Positions 41,919-55,020 of a stretch of DNA of 64,000 bases are shown one piece after another. Source of the DNA: Cyclina sinensis (taxonomy: Eukaryota; Mollusca; Bivalvia; Venerida; Veneridae). The stretch is taken from assembly GCA_012932295.1 (NCBI GenBank), contig JAAONU010000006.1, positions 29,848,882-29,912,881 on the forward strand. Reading direction: 5' to 3'. Both the position numbers and the translations under genes were made by a program. Position 1 is the first letter of the stretch, and the number at the start of each line of letters is the position of its first letter. The notes under the pieces were generated by a model. That model was given only the letters and a program-made list of their open reading frames with translations. It was not told where the DNA came from and did no database searches.

Positions 41919-43274
41919 GTTCTATCTGGGACAGTATAAAACGCTGACGCGAAACGCTGACAATATACAATAAGAGGAAAAACGCTGACGATATAGATAA
42001 AGAACAATTTCAGAAAACGCTGACGATATGAAATATATAGGGAAAACGCTGACGCTTTGTATTTGTACTTAGACTTAACTTTAAGTATAAATTAAAGTAA
42101 AAAACTGCATTATAATGAATATGTTTTTAAATAAATGAGTAGAATGTGTACTTATAATTTGTTAACTATTTATTTAATTAATTGAAGAGGACTGATGACT
42201 TTTGTTGATTTAGAAATGTTCAAACCTGTACTGGTAGAGTCATTGGGGATGAAATAATGAAATAACTCTGCTTTTTGTATAGTAATATATTTATATAGCA
42301 CAAACATGTATCTTAATACAGAAGTGTAAAGCACGAACATGTATCTTCATACAGAAGTGTGTTATCAAGTATTATTCATCAGTGCTATGAATGATAAATA
42401 TATAGCTACGTATATGCTTATCATATACATGTTACATGATATGTTAATTTACACCATATAAATACCATGCCTAATGGACCTATATGTCAATAAATCATTT
42501 TTTCATTTAATTAAATCACGTGAGAGGTGAAAAGATACATAAATGTATTTTTTTTTCATCAAATGATATTTTCCATTTTTAAAGGATTAGTACTGATTTA
42601 TAATACATCAGTTATTTTACTATATATGACAGTATAGGAACTCCATTAACATACTATATCTATGTTGTCAGCGTTTTCTAAAATTGCTCTTTATCTAAAT
42701 CGTCATCGTTTTTCCTCTTTCCTCAAAGTTGACAAATATTTTTTTGAAGGTAATTGAATTTTTAATTGCCAATTCCACTACTAGCAAATAATTAAGTTTA
42801 TTTCAAAATTATTTAAATCAATATAAAAATCACTTTTAAGTGAGCTACTTTGTCAAGTTTTCAAATTTCCTTTTTTTTCCTCTTCATTTCTTTATTACTG
42901 TCTTTTTTTAAGGTAATTAAATCTTTAATTGTCAATTCCACCACAAGCAAATACTTAAGTTCATTCAAAATTTATTTAAAATCACTTTTAACTAAGTGAG
43001 CAACTTTGTTTTTCAAATTTCATTTTTTCTCTCTTCATTTTTTATTATCATCTTTTTTCATCAAATAATATTTTTCTTTTTTAAAGGATCAGTACTGATT
43101 TTTAATACATCAGTTATTTCACTATCTATGACAGTATAGGAACTCCATTAACATACTATATCTATGTTGTCAGCGTTTTCTGAAATTGTTCTTTATCTAT
43201 ATCGTCAGCGTTTTTCCTCTTATTGTATATTGTCAGCGTTTCGCGTCAGCGTTTTATACTAGCCCGTTCTATCT
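41919..43274. mobile_element. MULE-like non-autonomous element with 97-bp TIRs
   Basis: The element 41928-43265 (1338 bp) is flanked by the exact 9-bp direct repeat gttctatct (41919-41927, 43266-43274). Its first and last 97 bases (41928-42024, 43169-43265) are inverted copies with about two mismatches, starting GGGacAGTATAAAACGCTG. They contain repeated 'aaacgctgac' words, which also recur internally. Inside, two segments are duplicated: 42540-42720 resembles 43050-43220, and 42750-42840 resembles 42910-43000. A 9-bp duplication with long TIRs is the hallmark of Mutator-like elements. No transposase frame remains. Confidence 0.88.
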
Positions 43275-44445
43275 TAAAATAGAAAATATAGCATATTTAA
43301 CCGTGCGAATTTAGTAAATTTGTACCTACCAATTTTAAAAACTGACTTCCCCTTGACAATTTTACCCCATTTGCATGATAGTGCGGACCATTCTAATTTC
43401 CAATATGATTCAAACAGGGAATTTGCACAGATTAGAAAATTACACAGTAGGATGATGTAAATGAAGAACTAAAGAAACGATGATAAACTAATGGAGATAA
43501 CTTATTTTCTGTTCGTGCTCTCTGTACCCTTTAGTTTGATTTGTCTCCCTTTATACTAGAAGGGTAATATACACTTTTAACATTCAATATGATTCGAATG
43601 ACTTATCCAAAGTTTTAAGCCTCTTGACGAGGATAAGCATACAGCTGAATTTGAGGGATATTATAAATGCTTGAAAAAGACATTTATTTCCGCACTACGT
43701 TATTGTATTAAGTGTAAGATTATTTACTTGAAGTGTTTTATCTACTTCTATTTCCAAATTGCAAGTTTATAGTATGTGAATGCATATTCAAGCTCTTCAT
43801 GCAGTTGTTTTCTAAGAGGTTTTTGCATGCAGAAGGAGAAAAAGTTGTTTCAGCAAGATGGCAGCAGCAGCAGTATCTAATAGAAGTAATGATGAAAAAG
43901 ATGATGATTATTATGGAAGTAACAGAAGTAGTTGTCATAATAATAGTAGTAATAGTCATAGCCACAGTTGTATTCATAGACATCCTTTTGGTTGTTGTTG
44001 TCGTCGTCACCTCAATAGTAGATTCAAAATTACTTTCAGGGCAAAGGAGGAATAATGTCAATTCCTGTGCAGTCTCATTAAAATCATGTCCTAACTTGCA
44101 CTCCTCTTCTGTAATGAAAAATGATCAGAGGTGCTTGATCTGATTTTAATGACGACATCTGGTCAAAGTGACACAGGGAGCCTTACCAAGTTCTGGGCAC
44201 TGCAAGCACAGTAATGGACTTCATCTTATTTTGGAGAAATGTGAACTTCCGCTGATGTAAGAGTTGTTAAAATTTTTCTACCATTGTTATATGTATCTAG
44301 CTTACATTATTAAATTTGTTTGCTTTTTGATTAATTTAAAATAAAGGTCATTTGATACCATAAAATCCACAAAAATTTAGTGATTTTTAAAGTATCTCCA
44401 CTCTTGAGTAGAAGGTCTTGGGTATAAATCGCATCTTTAGGATAA
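43275..44445. other. Non-coding stretch with a low-complexity triplet region
   Basis: 43840-44010 is rich in gat/agt/gtt triplets, which opens long low-complexity frames on both strands (43733-44143 plus, 43738-44061 minus). They are mutually overlapping and unlike any protein, so not called. Confidence 0.5.
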
Positions 44446-44446
44446 G

Positions 44447-44735
44447 GTGTGTGCGGAGCGGCTCAGTGGTCCAGTGGTAACACGCTGGACTGGTAACCCA
44501 GGGATCCCGAGATCAATCCCCCGCTCCTCCACTAACATTACTAATTGTCTTTCAGATGAGCCATTAAACCAAGGTCCCATGTATCAGTGCTCTATACTGA
44601 GCATGCAAAAGAACCAGGGGTGTATCTGGAACAAGATGCTTTCTGTATCTTGCACTATCCCCCACAACATAAAATAACTAATCTCTGTAGGGGGCGTTGG
44701 TCATATGGGCAGCCGGTACCGATGATAAATAAACT
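44447..44735 (+). repeat. tRNA-derived SINE copy, family B
   Basis: The tRNA-like head begins 'gcggctcagtggtccagtgg' (A box) and ends 'ccgagatcaatccccc' (B-box variant). The core has 'ctttcagatgagccattaaa', 'cccatgtatcagtgct' and 'aaaagaaccaggggtgt'. Three other copies exist at 41670, 50555 and 53255. Layout and core words fit bivalve SINEs with a conserved central domain; the family name is not certain to me. Confidence 0.8.
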
Positions 44736-45664
44736 CAAACAGAGGTGTGTGCTTTGGAAAATAGAACAATTCTAGCCTAAATATGAAAGGAAACTTTCAT
44801 TTAGTCCAGAATCTTTAAACAATCTTTATTTAGAGTTTTGAAAAATGCCAAATTATCTTGAATACATTATTTGTACTTGACTTTGATTTCTGAAAAAACC
44901 ATTAAACTTTTAACAATAACTGTATAAGTTGACACATTTTAGTTGAATTGAACAATACCTTTTTCAAAATTTCAAAAATATTTAAGTCAAAGTTTTATTT
45001 TGTTTACTTTATACAGATGTAGAAAATTTGGTAAAAGCAATAACTGTTTAATAGATCTTTAGTATCTCTCAGCTTGGTATTCATAAGACCTTAAGGTATT
45101 GCAATGAAAATAAAAAAAAACAGCTGTTTAAATTCGTAACTCATACAGTATGATAATTATTGAATATTAAGATATTTCATAGTTAAGAAGCACTGAATAT
45201 TTGATGTAGTTTGAAAACTGAATTGAATAGACTTTTGCTTGCAGATGATACAAACTTCATCAGTTTCAATTGATTGATTTTGATCAATATTATGAGTAAA
45301 GATTTTTGATATTTAAACTTAGGTGATTGCGTAGTGTTAACTGAAATGAAAGTTGGTGTATGTTTTTTTTTTTTAAAAAAGATGTTTGCTTTGAATTATG
45401 ACTGTAGAATTTGTTTCTAACTGCAGCTTTGATACTGTTTGGCAAATAACGCTGGAACTATATAACTGGAAAGTTAAGAACAAGCAGGAAAATTAACGAT
45501 AGGAGGATGTGATGACCTTGATCCAGTTTGGAGCCATTTTAATACTTCCATTGATTTGGAAACATTTTATTATCCAGATTGGATTTTGAGCCATGGCATG
45601 ATACATCTTGAATTTAGAGCCATTTCCTGACCCGAATTGCATTTAATCACTTTGAGCTATCATT
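44736..45664. other. Non-coding stretch, possible upstream region of the plus-strand gene
   Basis: AT-rich. From 45500 three spaced words 'ggagccattt' or 'gagccat' (45535, 45588, 45622) recur just before the ATG at 45665. A promoter cannot be identified. Confidence 0.35.
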
Positions 45665-45785
45665 ATGTCAAAGTTTAACAAAAAAAGTCCATCACCATTA
45701 CAAGAAGTAGGAGGTTACCATTTGAGGAACATAGGACAATTTGAACATGAGAGGCAGGAGGATGAACAGGGGAATATCATTAAAG
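45665..45785 (+). CDS. Exon 1 of an unrecognised host gene
   Basis: ATG 45665-45667 opens 40 codons beginning MSKFNKKSPSPLQEVGGYHL and ending with an acidic run (ERQEDEQGNIIK), then a consensus donor (aaag|gtaag) in phase 1. The next exon at 48775 continues in the matching phase with no stop, which is strong joint support. The intron (45786-48774) is filled with old repeats. Hydrophilic, charged, probably disordered; no domain recognised. Confidence 0.65.
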
Positions 45786-45979
45786 GTAAGATTAAGAAAG
45801 ATCAGAAAAACTTGTTATTAAAGGTAAGTATTTAAAGTCAAGACAGGCTATGGAAGTTAGATTATGTATATATTGCTTTTGATGAGTCAGGTGAGGTAAG
45901 ATTTTGAGAGAGATGCTTTAGTTTGGCAAGGCAAATCATGCTAGGAAGGAGAATGCAATTCATTGCTCTTCACTTTTTC

Positions 45980-47620
45980 ATCAACCCCCCATCCAGGGGG
46001 CTCCCACTCCCCAAAGGGTGGCATATAGTAGTTGCACTGTCTGTCTGTTTTTCTGTCCTTCCGTCCCATCTTCTGTGCACGACTCTTCCTACAATTCTCA
46101 GTTGATTTTCACAAAACTTACACACAATAATCATTATCAAGTGCCGCAGTGCATATAATCTGGCTTTTACGATATTGTTGGTGTAGTAAATATTCTTTGT
46201 TTAATTTTACTTTTACTTATTTCTTGTGTTCGGAACTGCTCCTGCATTTCTCATGCAATTTTCACCTAACTTTTACAGAATGATTATTATCAAATGCCAA
46301 AGTGCATATTTTCCAAATGTTGCAAATTGATTATTTTTAGCATAGTTATTGCCCTTTGTTAAATTTTATTTAATATTGCTTCTGTGCACTACTCCTTGTA
46401 CATTTCTTATGCGATATTCACCAGTATTTCACAAAATGATCATTATCTAGTGCCACATGCATATTCACAGGCTTTTGCAATTCAATTATTTTGGTGGAGT
46501 TATTGCCCTTTGTTTAATTTTACTTAATATTGCTTCTGTGTGCAACTCCTACAGTTTTATAATTTAACTTTTTTTTCAACAATTGAGTTCAGCTGGAGCT
46601 TAAAAAAATTCAAAAGTTAAAAGGTAAGGAGCTGTTTGGAAACACTTTTTCTTTAAAAGACACATGGTGACCTATGGGTACATAACACTAGATCAGTATC
46701 TTTTGAAACACATCATATTTGGAAATTAATTAATTTTACCAGCCATGCAATTAGGTAAATGACATATGATAGTCTTACCCCTGGACATATGAGTACTTTG
46801 TTCAGTTCACAGACTTGAAAATATTTTGGCACAAATGATCAAGTTACATCAAGTTACAAGCGACCATGACTGACCATTGCCATGTTTTGGGTGCATTCCT
46901 GTCTGTGACACATTTTTTGTTCTTTTTTATTTCTTTTTGAAAATTTCAGTTGTTTTAAAAACTGAAGTTGTTATGAGACCATTTATTGTACCACTTATGG
47001 GGGCACTTAGATTTGCTCTTGTCCTTCTGTCTGTCTGCTGTCCTAAAGTTTGTGTCTCATGCTCAGCCAACAGTTTTACACTTAGGGTCACGAAACTTCA
47101 TAGGAATATAGATCAGCAAGTGAAGTTTTGCACCTGGGGTTTAACCTCTCCCTCCATCCAGTGAAAGTAGAGTAATGGCCCCTAAATTAATCCCTTAATC
47201 AGTCAAAATAGCTACCAGCAAGTTTGTTTTGTGCACTCAGCCAACACTATTTAACTTATGGTCAAAAAACTTCACAGGGATACAGATAAGCAAATGAAGT
47301 TGCACATGTTGGGTTTTTCATCTCCCTCCTCCCAGGAAGAGCAGAGTTATGGCCATTAATTGAGTGAAAAATGCTACCAAAAAATTTGTGACATATGCTC
47401 AGCCAACACTGTTGCGCACCTGTGTTTTTTTTTTTTCATTTCCATCCTTCTAGATGGAGCAGAGTTATGGTCCTTGATTAAGTGCTAATCACACCCAAAA
47501 CATTTGTGTCAAACACTCAGCTGACACTAGTGCACTACTTGCACCCAGGGTCATAAAACTGTACAGAAATATATACCGGAAAGTAAGGTTGCGCACCTGA
47601 AGTTATTCAGCTGATTTACA
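45980..47620 (+). repeat. Intronic decayed tandem repeats (two families)
   Basis: 45990-46560 has units of about 170-180 bp with 'ttgcttctgtgcactactcc', 'cacaaaatgatcattatc' and 'ttattgccctttg'. 46990-47600 has units with 'tcagccaacactgtt', 'cttcacagggatacagat' and 'agcagagttatggcc'. Both look like central parts of bivalve repeat elements. Frames inside are shadows. Confidence 0.6.
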
Positions 47621-47689
47621 GATACCTTGAGAGCAGGTCCTCTGGCCACATTCCTAGTTAGCGACAAATTTCACTTTGTAATTGAAAGA

Positions 47690-48460
47690 TCATTTTTGTG
47701 TTGCCCTTTCGAAGAAATGGCGATACATAAGGATCGCTTTGTCTGTCAGTCCGTCACGAAAACTTAACATTGGCTATAATTTTGCCATTTCTAAACATTA
47801 TCTTATCAAACTTCCAAATTATATTTTTACAACAACAGGGTCGTGATGATGCCAAAATCTGTAGGTCAAGGTCACATTTGACAGAGTTATGCCCCTTTTT
47901 GTACTTGGATTTTGTCATGAAAACTTAACATTGTCTATAACTATGCCATTTCTTAATATTTCTTCATCAAACTTTCCAATTGTAATGCTTACAATTGTAT
48001 CACTAAAGACAACACCATTTCTTAAGGGCAGATAACCCTCAAATTTATTTTTGCAATGTTATGCCCCTTTTTCAAGTTAAAATTTCTTGGTTAACCTTAT
48101 TCTTCATGTCTATGTCTCAAAAAGTGTCAAAGATGTTCCATTCAAACTTGGAATACTTAATCACCAGCAAGACCCCTGCAAAGATTGTTGGTACCCATGT
48201 CCCTGGGGTCACAGTTAGCCCCACCCTCAGGGTCACATGATTTTGCTTATACTTATATATAGGTAGAAAACTTCTTAAGCCTAGAAATAAAATATTAACT
48301 GACATGAGATGGGTAATTACTTTCCCTTTAAATTTTAATACATAGGTACTTGACTCCCATATACACTAGCCGCTCCCCCCCCCCCTTCCGGGGCCAAATT
48401 TTTTATTTTCTTTTTTAATACATAGATACTTGACTCCCCATCCAAACCACTGGGCCTCTT
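47690..48460 (+). repeat. Intronic repeat with NR-type box
   Basis: Starts 'tttcgaagaaatggcgatac'; two units carry 'aaaacttaacattg', 'tataattttgccatttct' or 'tataactatgccatttct', and 'tatgccccttttt'. Contains 'aggtcaaggtcacattt' at 47868. Ends near a C-run (48376-48387) and a repeated 'tacttgactccc'. Confidence 0.5.
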
Positions 48461-48774
48461 GTTTAACTTGGCTTATAATTAATTATCCAGCACTGAGAAA
48501 AGTGGAGCATGCTGTCTGTGGACAGGTCTTGTTGTACTTTGACTAGCATGCTGTCTTTTCCAGCAGGCTCTTGTTTACCTTTTTAGTTTTTCTAACAGAG
48601 TACCCAAGGGCCACACAAGTGTTCCACTGAACACCCATCTAGTATAATTAGTGAAAACCTCCATCATTTTTTCTGAGCAGACTAGTTAAAAATGATCATA
48701 TTGGTGAATTATTATGTTTAAAGATTGTGAACAGGTTTATCTTTTGTAAGATAAATGCGGTCATGTTTTTTTAG

Positions 48775-49431
48775 GGATTCCTTCAAACTGGGATATCGTA
48801 TCAACCCCACAACCCAGCAAACAGACTGGTTATCTAGACAAAAACAGAGATCAATCTGACTGGTCTGAATGGAGTGTGGAATTGGGTCAAAGTCAAGATG
48901 ATGAAATTGGAAAAGTAGACTCTAATAAAGACAAACATAAAGAATGGGATTTAGATACAGAGGAAAGAAAAGAGCTTAATTATGGTCCAGATACATATAG
49001 AAAGATGGGAGAGTACACACCAGAACTTCCTGTTGCAGATACATTACAAGAGTCAGTTTATGAAAGTCCAAATGCATCAAAAACTGATTTGAATACACAG
49101 TCTACATCATACGTCCCAAAAGTTCAAAATATACATAAAAGTAAAGATAAGGCTCAACTCATACCTAAAAAAGATAGACCAAAACAGGCAAGGAAATTAG
49201 GTGATGTAAATGCTGCAGTTAAAGCAAAGCAGACGGAGATGATAAATGATAGCTCAGAGAGAATACAAATGTTGGAAGAAACTTCAGGCTCTCAGCTGAC
49301 ACATCAGGTTACATATTCTGGTAAAAACCGTGTGACTCCAGTAGATGACCATGATGAGCAACACTCAAAGAGGCAATATTATTCAATATCGACTGAGGAT
49401 CTTAGGAAAAAGAAATCTGTGGTATTTGGAG
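48775..49431 (+). CDS. Exon 2 of an unrecognised host gene
   Basis: It follows a pyrimidine-rich acceptor (gtttttttag, ending 48774) and ends at the donor ggag|gtaatt. 219 codons long, entered and left in phase 1, fully open and joined without a stop to exon 1. The protein is hydrophilic and rich in D, E, K, S and Q, with tryptophan clusters near its start (SDWSEWSVELG) and a basic stretch (KKDRPKQARKLG, mid-exon). There is no signal peptide, membrane segment or domain I know; likely a disordered intracellular or cytoskeletal/ciliary-type protein, which is a guess. The gene continues to the right. Confidence 0.7.
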
Positions 49432-50550
49432 GTAATTATATTATCATTTTTTGTTCTGGCTTACAATGTTAAAAGTCTTGACATGAGTTAAGGATCTGTT
49501 GTTGTAAGCAGACAGATAGGTAGAGGAAGTAAGGGGCATCTAAAAGATCCCTAATTAGGAAGAAGATATTGAGATTAAACCTTGCATATAGGTAGATGGT
49601 GGGTTTAAGTAAAGTGTTATGGTAGAGCGCACACACCATCTGCAGTTAGTATACATTTGACCTTTGCCATCTGCTCCATGGAATCAGTTCATGGACTGAG
49701 ACTTTTTCTTGATTGATAACATCTTTCAGTCATGGGTGTGGATTATTTAAGACAAGATCTCCATGATTGATAAAAGGAAAACTGCAAGATTTTTGTGAAA
49801 AAGTTGGATGATCTTGAACTAAATGATAGACTTGATCAGATTAAAGGAAAACTGATCTACAATGTACAATGTGGAAGCCAAGTTTTTTTACCCAGTCTGT
49901 TGGTTGGAATGAATAACTTGATAAATCAAGTTGAAAACTAGGTCAGGGTCAAATTCTTAATAACATCTGAGATGAAAAAAGATGAGTCATGTGAATACTG
50001 TAGAAGAGAAAGGTTTGACAAAATGTGTTATGAAACCAAGTCAGAATGTAAGTTTTCATGAACTTTGTCAGGATTGAAACTGGGTTACAGGTTTGGGCTA
50101 TAGGGAACCAAAAACTAGGTTTTCTAAATATAGTAAAGGACAGCTATTGTGTTTTTTAGTGACTTAAGATGTTTCAAAGGATATGAAGAAAATAAAATGA
50201 AAACATATGATATTAATGGCAGGAAATATTAACTCAAAACTACTTTATGTCTTTAAGTAAAATTTAAAGTCGTTGGTAAAATTAAAACATTTTGATGCAT
50301 ATGCATATCTTGTATGCAAGATATGGACTTTCATTTTATTATAAAGAGGTTTTATTCCTTCTTACTATTCCAAAAACACATGTAAACCTGATTTTAACAA
50401 TAACAGACATTGGAAATCCACTTGAATTCCTTTAATCAAACTTTGTTTAGTTGTAAGCAGACTGGATGTCAAGTAATTTCTCTATCTCTGTCTCTCTCTG
50501 TCTCTTTTTCTCTCTCACTCTGACTTTATTTTTCATTAGTACTGTTTGCC
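49432..50550. other. Intron-like non-coding stretch
   Basis: AT-rich, no repeats of note except a (tc)n tract at 50477-50520. Probably intron of the plus-strand gene. Confidence 0.4.
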
Positions 50551-50554
50551 CAAA

Positions 50555-50785
50555 TGACCGATGCCCCATGCCGAGGTTAATTATTTTATATTATGGAGGA
50601 TAGTGGAAGATAAAGAAAGTATCCCATTTGAGAGACACCCCTGGTTCTTTTCCATGCTTAGGGTATAGCACTGATACGTGGGACTTCCATTTAACATCTC
50701 ATCTGAAATAATCTTAGTGGAGGACTGGTGGATTGAACTTGCTACCCCTGAATTACCTGCAGTCCAGTGCATTACTGGCCTTTTT
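50555..50785 (-). repeat. tRNA-derived SINE copy, family B
   Basis: Reverse-complement copy: 'gagacacccctggttctttt', 'agcactgatacgtgggac', 'catctcatctgaaata', and the head complement 'ctgcagtccagtgcattact'. The (TA)n microsatellite begins just beyond its head end. Confidence 0.7.
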
Positions 50786-50797
50786 ATCATATTATTT

Positions 50798-50801
<4 letters not shown>

Positions 50802-50874
<73 letters not shown>
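50802..50874. repeat. (TA)n microsatellite
   Basis: About 36 uninterrupted TA dinucleotides next to a SINE. It opens artificial Ile-Tyr reading frames. Confidence 0.95.
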
Positions 50875-50876
<2 letters not shown>

Positions 50877-50879
50877 AAT

Positions 50880-53250
50880 AAAAAGGCTTTATTTTAAATT
50901 TAATGACCTCAAGCTATGTGTAAAAAAAAGAATACAAAAAAATCAATTATTATAGAAGTCATTTTTACTCAAAAATCAATAATGTGCAAACATTCACAAG
51001 ATCTACTTATATTAACATTTTCTAATTTTTTTTACATGATTTGGTTAAATGCTGATAACAAGGTTGTTGCTACATTTAAATCTTAGGAATAGCATTAATA
51101 CAATACTGGAGTGGTAAGCAGACTATAAACAAACACAAGCTGGTGCTAATTGATTTAGAACTGTTAGGGGCAATTCTAACTGATGTACCTAGGGTACTGA
51201 TAAGACTTGTCTCAGATTGAGCCGATTTCCCCTGGTTTCGTAGGACTGTCAAATAGAAAGATAGAAGAGAGAATCACTTTTACTTTAAGATATTAGATTC
51301 CTAATACCTAGCCTGGCACTAGGCTAGATTGTTTAAATTATATATTCATATACTTCTGCTACTACACTGACTTCTCACTTCATACTGATAGCGCAACAAT
51401 CTATATACAGAAGTTCATAACGTTAGTGTAGCCAGAATCTTGGTTACACTGAAACCAATTTGGTCCAGTCCTTATGTTCAGGAGTAAGAAAATAGAAAAG
51501 TCTACATACAAGGGAGATCATAAATTGAAATTAGAACATTAGGACTGGAGCCAGTCCACCTACTTGCACTCTATACAGTATTCAGTTCCATTAATTTGTG
51601 TAGGATTGAGACATTTCAATGAAGGAGATGCGTTCAAACCCCACTCAAGCCATATTTTTCTCTAGTTTTTGGCAGTTTTACATTGTTTTGACAGTGCGAA
51701 TTTGTCATTTATATTTTTTCTAATTTTAACATTATTTCTCAGCATTGATATTCTCTTTACTGTATTAGTAGAATAATCTTACGAGAAAAGAAAAATAAAA
51801 GTTTTCATATCACAGTATGGGAGTATAGTATAAGATACTTACTGTCCTTGGAAAAAGCGGGGGGGAATCGGCTCAATTATTCAGTTTTTATAAAAGTTGA
51901 TGATATAATGTCCTTTTCCAGTCCAGTTTACTTTCAACACCTACTTGTAGTGACAATGAACAATTACTTGACGTAAGTTTTACTCTTAAGAGTACTTTCA
52001 AAAAAATGTCCTTATAAAGTTTAAAACAATTTCATGACACTTTTTTTTCTCTTTTTTTTTCTCTTTTTTTTCACAGATAGATAGGATATATTTATTTTGA
52101 AGTAGCAGTGTCATCAAGTCAAGTAGATTATTCTTACCTACCAGGCTGTGACAAGAAGTGTTTAATATGAATCCATTTGTTTCATACTGTTTTAATTTCC
52201 TGATGGAAATTAAAGAAGATATGTTGGTAAGAGCAAAACAAACTAATCTTTAAGTAGGAACTTCCTTAATGTAGGTGTGAGATAGTAAGTATGATGAAAC
52301 TTTTTTTACATATATATAAAAACTGAACATACTGTTAAAGGCGACTAGCTTTTGGTAGAATATGGTGCCTGTTGGCTCATGTATGTAACAAGAATTTCAA
52401 ATATTCTCTAGGTACAAAGTTGATAAAATTTAATCGAACGATCACACGCCTGGTCAACATTGAGGTTTTGTCAGATCCCAGTCCTAAATCCCACACAACC
52501 ACTCTTGGATACATTGCAGTGTGCAAAAATACTGAAGAAGGAAATGAAACTGACATAGTGGCTCATAAATATTGTAGGAAGCTATTAAGTACACTGCACA
52601 TAAAACATCCTGTGAAATCTGGTGGACACTTTTTGAAACTGCCCTTGTCCAAGAAACAAGCCACACAAATAGCAATTCTTTATACATCAAGGATCTGTTT
52701 GCAAAGTCTTGGGTTCTTTCCGTAACTCTTTATCTATCTCTTCATTCGCTCACTCTTGCGAGGCAGTGCTTGGAATGAAGCCAAATGCAAAACCAGCCTG
52801 CTACATGTGTAGCCAATTCTCATATTACTCTTAGCCCGTGATTGTGCGGTCCCAATCTAGTTTTTCTAAAACTTGAAGAAAGAAAATGTTAATCAAAGCA
52901 TTAAAAGTGCTGAAAGACTGTCGGCTGGATAGGAGGTTAAGGTTTCATGTTGAGGCACACATTTTGCTTTCGTAATCATCCCTCTATTTGGAATAGGGAA
53001 AAGTCCAGTTTTGATATATACATGTTAGCATTAACATTCAAATGGCCATGGTATGACACAAATTCAATCATTCATTTATTTGTCGTTTTGCTCGCTCACA
53101 ATATATGTAATACTGATCATGAAGATAAGGCATTGAAGATTTTAAGACAGAAAACCAGCCAAAGACAAAAATAACAAACACATAAGTTAAACATTTGTTG
53201 GTGTCTTTCTGTCATTTATTTTTCATGACCGCTATGAAATCTGTACAAGA
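50880..53250. other. Long non-coding stretch, probable intron
   Basis: AT-rich. A segment near 51060-51180 ('gactataaacaaacacaagc', 'tggtgctaattgattta', 'aactgttaggggcaa') recurs at 54255-54315, a dispersed repeat. A 117-codon frame at 52372-52725 has mixed composition but no domain and no convincing splice sites, so it is left uncalled. Confidence 0.4.
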
Positions 53251-53254
53251 GTTT

Positions 53255-53545
53255 AAGGCTACAGTGGCCTTCATTAACAGTTGTCAAGTGGTTATGTGCT
53301 GGACTAGTAATCCAGAGGTCACAGGTTCAATCACCTGCTCCTCAACTAACTATAATGATTGCGTTTTGGCTGATATATTAAACCGCAGTTTGATGTGTCA
53401 GTGCTACACACTGACCATAAAAAGGAACCAAATGTCTTTGGAGTGGAATGTATCTGTATCTTTCTGTATCTGTATCTCTTTCTGCATCCCCCACAACCCA
53501 TTGGATGCCACAACCCATCCCTTACAACCTAAAGTAACTGAACTA
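53255..53545 (+). repeat. Diverged tRNA-derived SINE copy, family B
   Basis: Head 'gtcaagtggttatgtgctgg' (A box) and 'tcacaggttcaatcacctgc' (B box); core 'cagtgctacacactgaccat' and 'aaaaggaacca'. The 144-codon frame crossing it is a shadow. Confidence 0.65.
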
Positions 53546-54840
53546 AAAGGACTACAAATTCATTACTTCAAAATGAATTTTCAAAGACGTAGGCCATTGA
53601 GACTTAAGGTCCCAGAAAATCATTGTTAAAAACAAATAACACATTATGAAATCACTTTCTTTCTGGAAGTGCATTGATTTTGTTTCGTTTTAGCAAAGCT
53701 TAGATAATCATGTCAAAATTTTGCCGGCATAATAACATTATCAAAGTCAAAGAAAGTTCACACGACATGTACATGTATGCAGGAGCTTTCCTTTGGTTCT
53801 TCAGCTGCAGAGTAGAGAGTATTCTTCTGCTCCTTCTAGTCGTTCTGCACATATTGCTTCACAATGGTGCATACTTTCAACATGCAGAGCAAATGTGCCA
53901 TTGTTATTTTCACCACTTTTCATGAAATCATGGTAGTCTGGCCTGATTCTTCAGAAATCTGCATTGAAATAATTGATTTGATATCTTGTTCTGCTTAGGT
54001 GGGACTCTGAAAGAATTTGCAAATAAATGCAAGTTGAAACCCTGCAGTTTGATGCCTGGTGTATTTTGTCACAATGTCAATGTGTTCTACTAACAGTAGC
54101 TTTTTCCATTCTGAAAATTCATCACCTCTCATATATTTGAACATGTGAAGTAGGCCAGCATCTTTATATGCACTTATAAAAATTGTAACCTTAAATGCTT
54201 ATAACGAAGATGTTGCTGCATTAAAATCTTAAATTAAATTAATATATTACCAGAGTGGTCAGCAGACTATAAACAAACACAAGCTGGTGCTAACTGATTT
54301 ATAACTGTTAGGGGCAAATCTCACTACTGATAAGACTCCGCTCCCCCCTATGTAGTATATATTATGTTTCACATTTTGCAAACAAGAGCTAACTTATGAA
54401 ACAAAAGCTCTAAAATATTTCAGGTCTCATTTCCAATAATAATAATTGTATTTTAAATACTCATTTCTCTTTTTGAATACCATACACCAGGTATTTTTAT
54501 GCTATAAAAGGGGAGCTATTGATTAACAGATATGAACTCATTAATTTGTTTATTCAAATGTTGAACATGATCATCACAAATAGAATCCCCAAGATGACTG
54601 GTACCAAGCAATCAATGGACCTCATTTAGAATTGTTTTTGTGCTATCCTGTTTTTTTGTTTATTATGCTCTTACAACGAAAAATACTGCATGCTTTGGAT
54701 CATGGAAAATTGAAAAGGGGATGAAATCTACATGCTCACAAGCAAGTTCCTAACACTGAAGTTATAATATTCATATAAACAGTAATCATCGTTACTGTCA
54801 CATGACCAAAAAATTGATTATACTTGTACTCATGGAACGT
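53546..54840. other. Non-coding stretch, one dispersed repeat
   Basis: Holds the second copy (54255-54315) of the repeat seen at 51110. No gene. Confidence 0.4.
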
Positions 54841-54844
54841 TGCT

Positions 54845-55020
54845 CATCCAGGGTGCTAAATTGGTAGGGCGTGTGACTTGCTAGCAGAGGGTCACTGGTT
54901 TGAGTCTCCCGCTTGGTACAGGATTTTCCTGACTCCATGACCTAAGCAAAGTTCACATTTCATGCCATACTTTCACAGGCCCTTGCCGACACTTCATTAA
55001 AGAGATTAAAAGAAATTAAA
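54845..55020 (+). repeat. tRNA-like SINE copy, family C
   Basis: 'gctaaattggtagggcgtgt' (A box) and 'ctggtttgagtctcccgc' (B box), spaced as in a tRNA, with a short body ending 'aaagagattaaaagaaatta'. No cloverleaf good enough for a functional tRNA. Confidence 0.5.

Noticed and set aside
43733..44143. 136-codon frame as a gene
   Set aside because: It comes from gat/agt/gtt low-complexity DNA that opens long frames on both strands; no protein character.
50767..50955. Ile-Tyr repeat protein frames
   Set aside because: Pure translation of the (TA)n microsatellite.
52372..52725. 117-codon frame as a gene or exon
   Set aside because: No domain, no good splice sites, and an alternative frame is open on the other strand. 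It could be a transposon remnant but nothing supports that directly.
54845..54930. Functional tRNA gene
   Set aside because: A- and B-box-like words are present, but the acceptor stem does not pair properly and the sequence continues as a SINE-like body.
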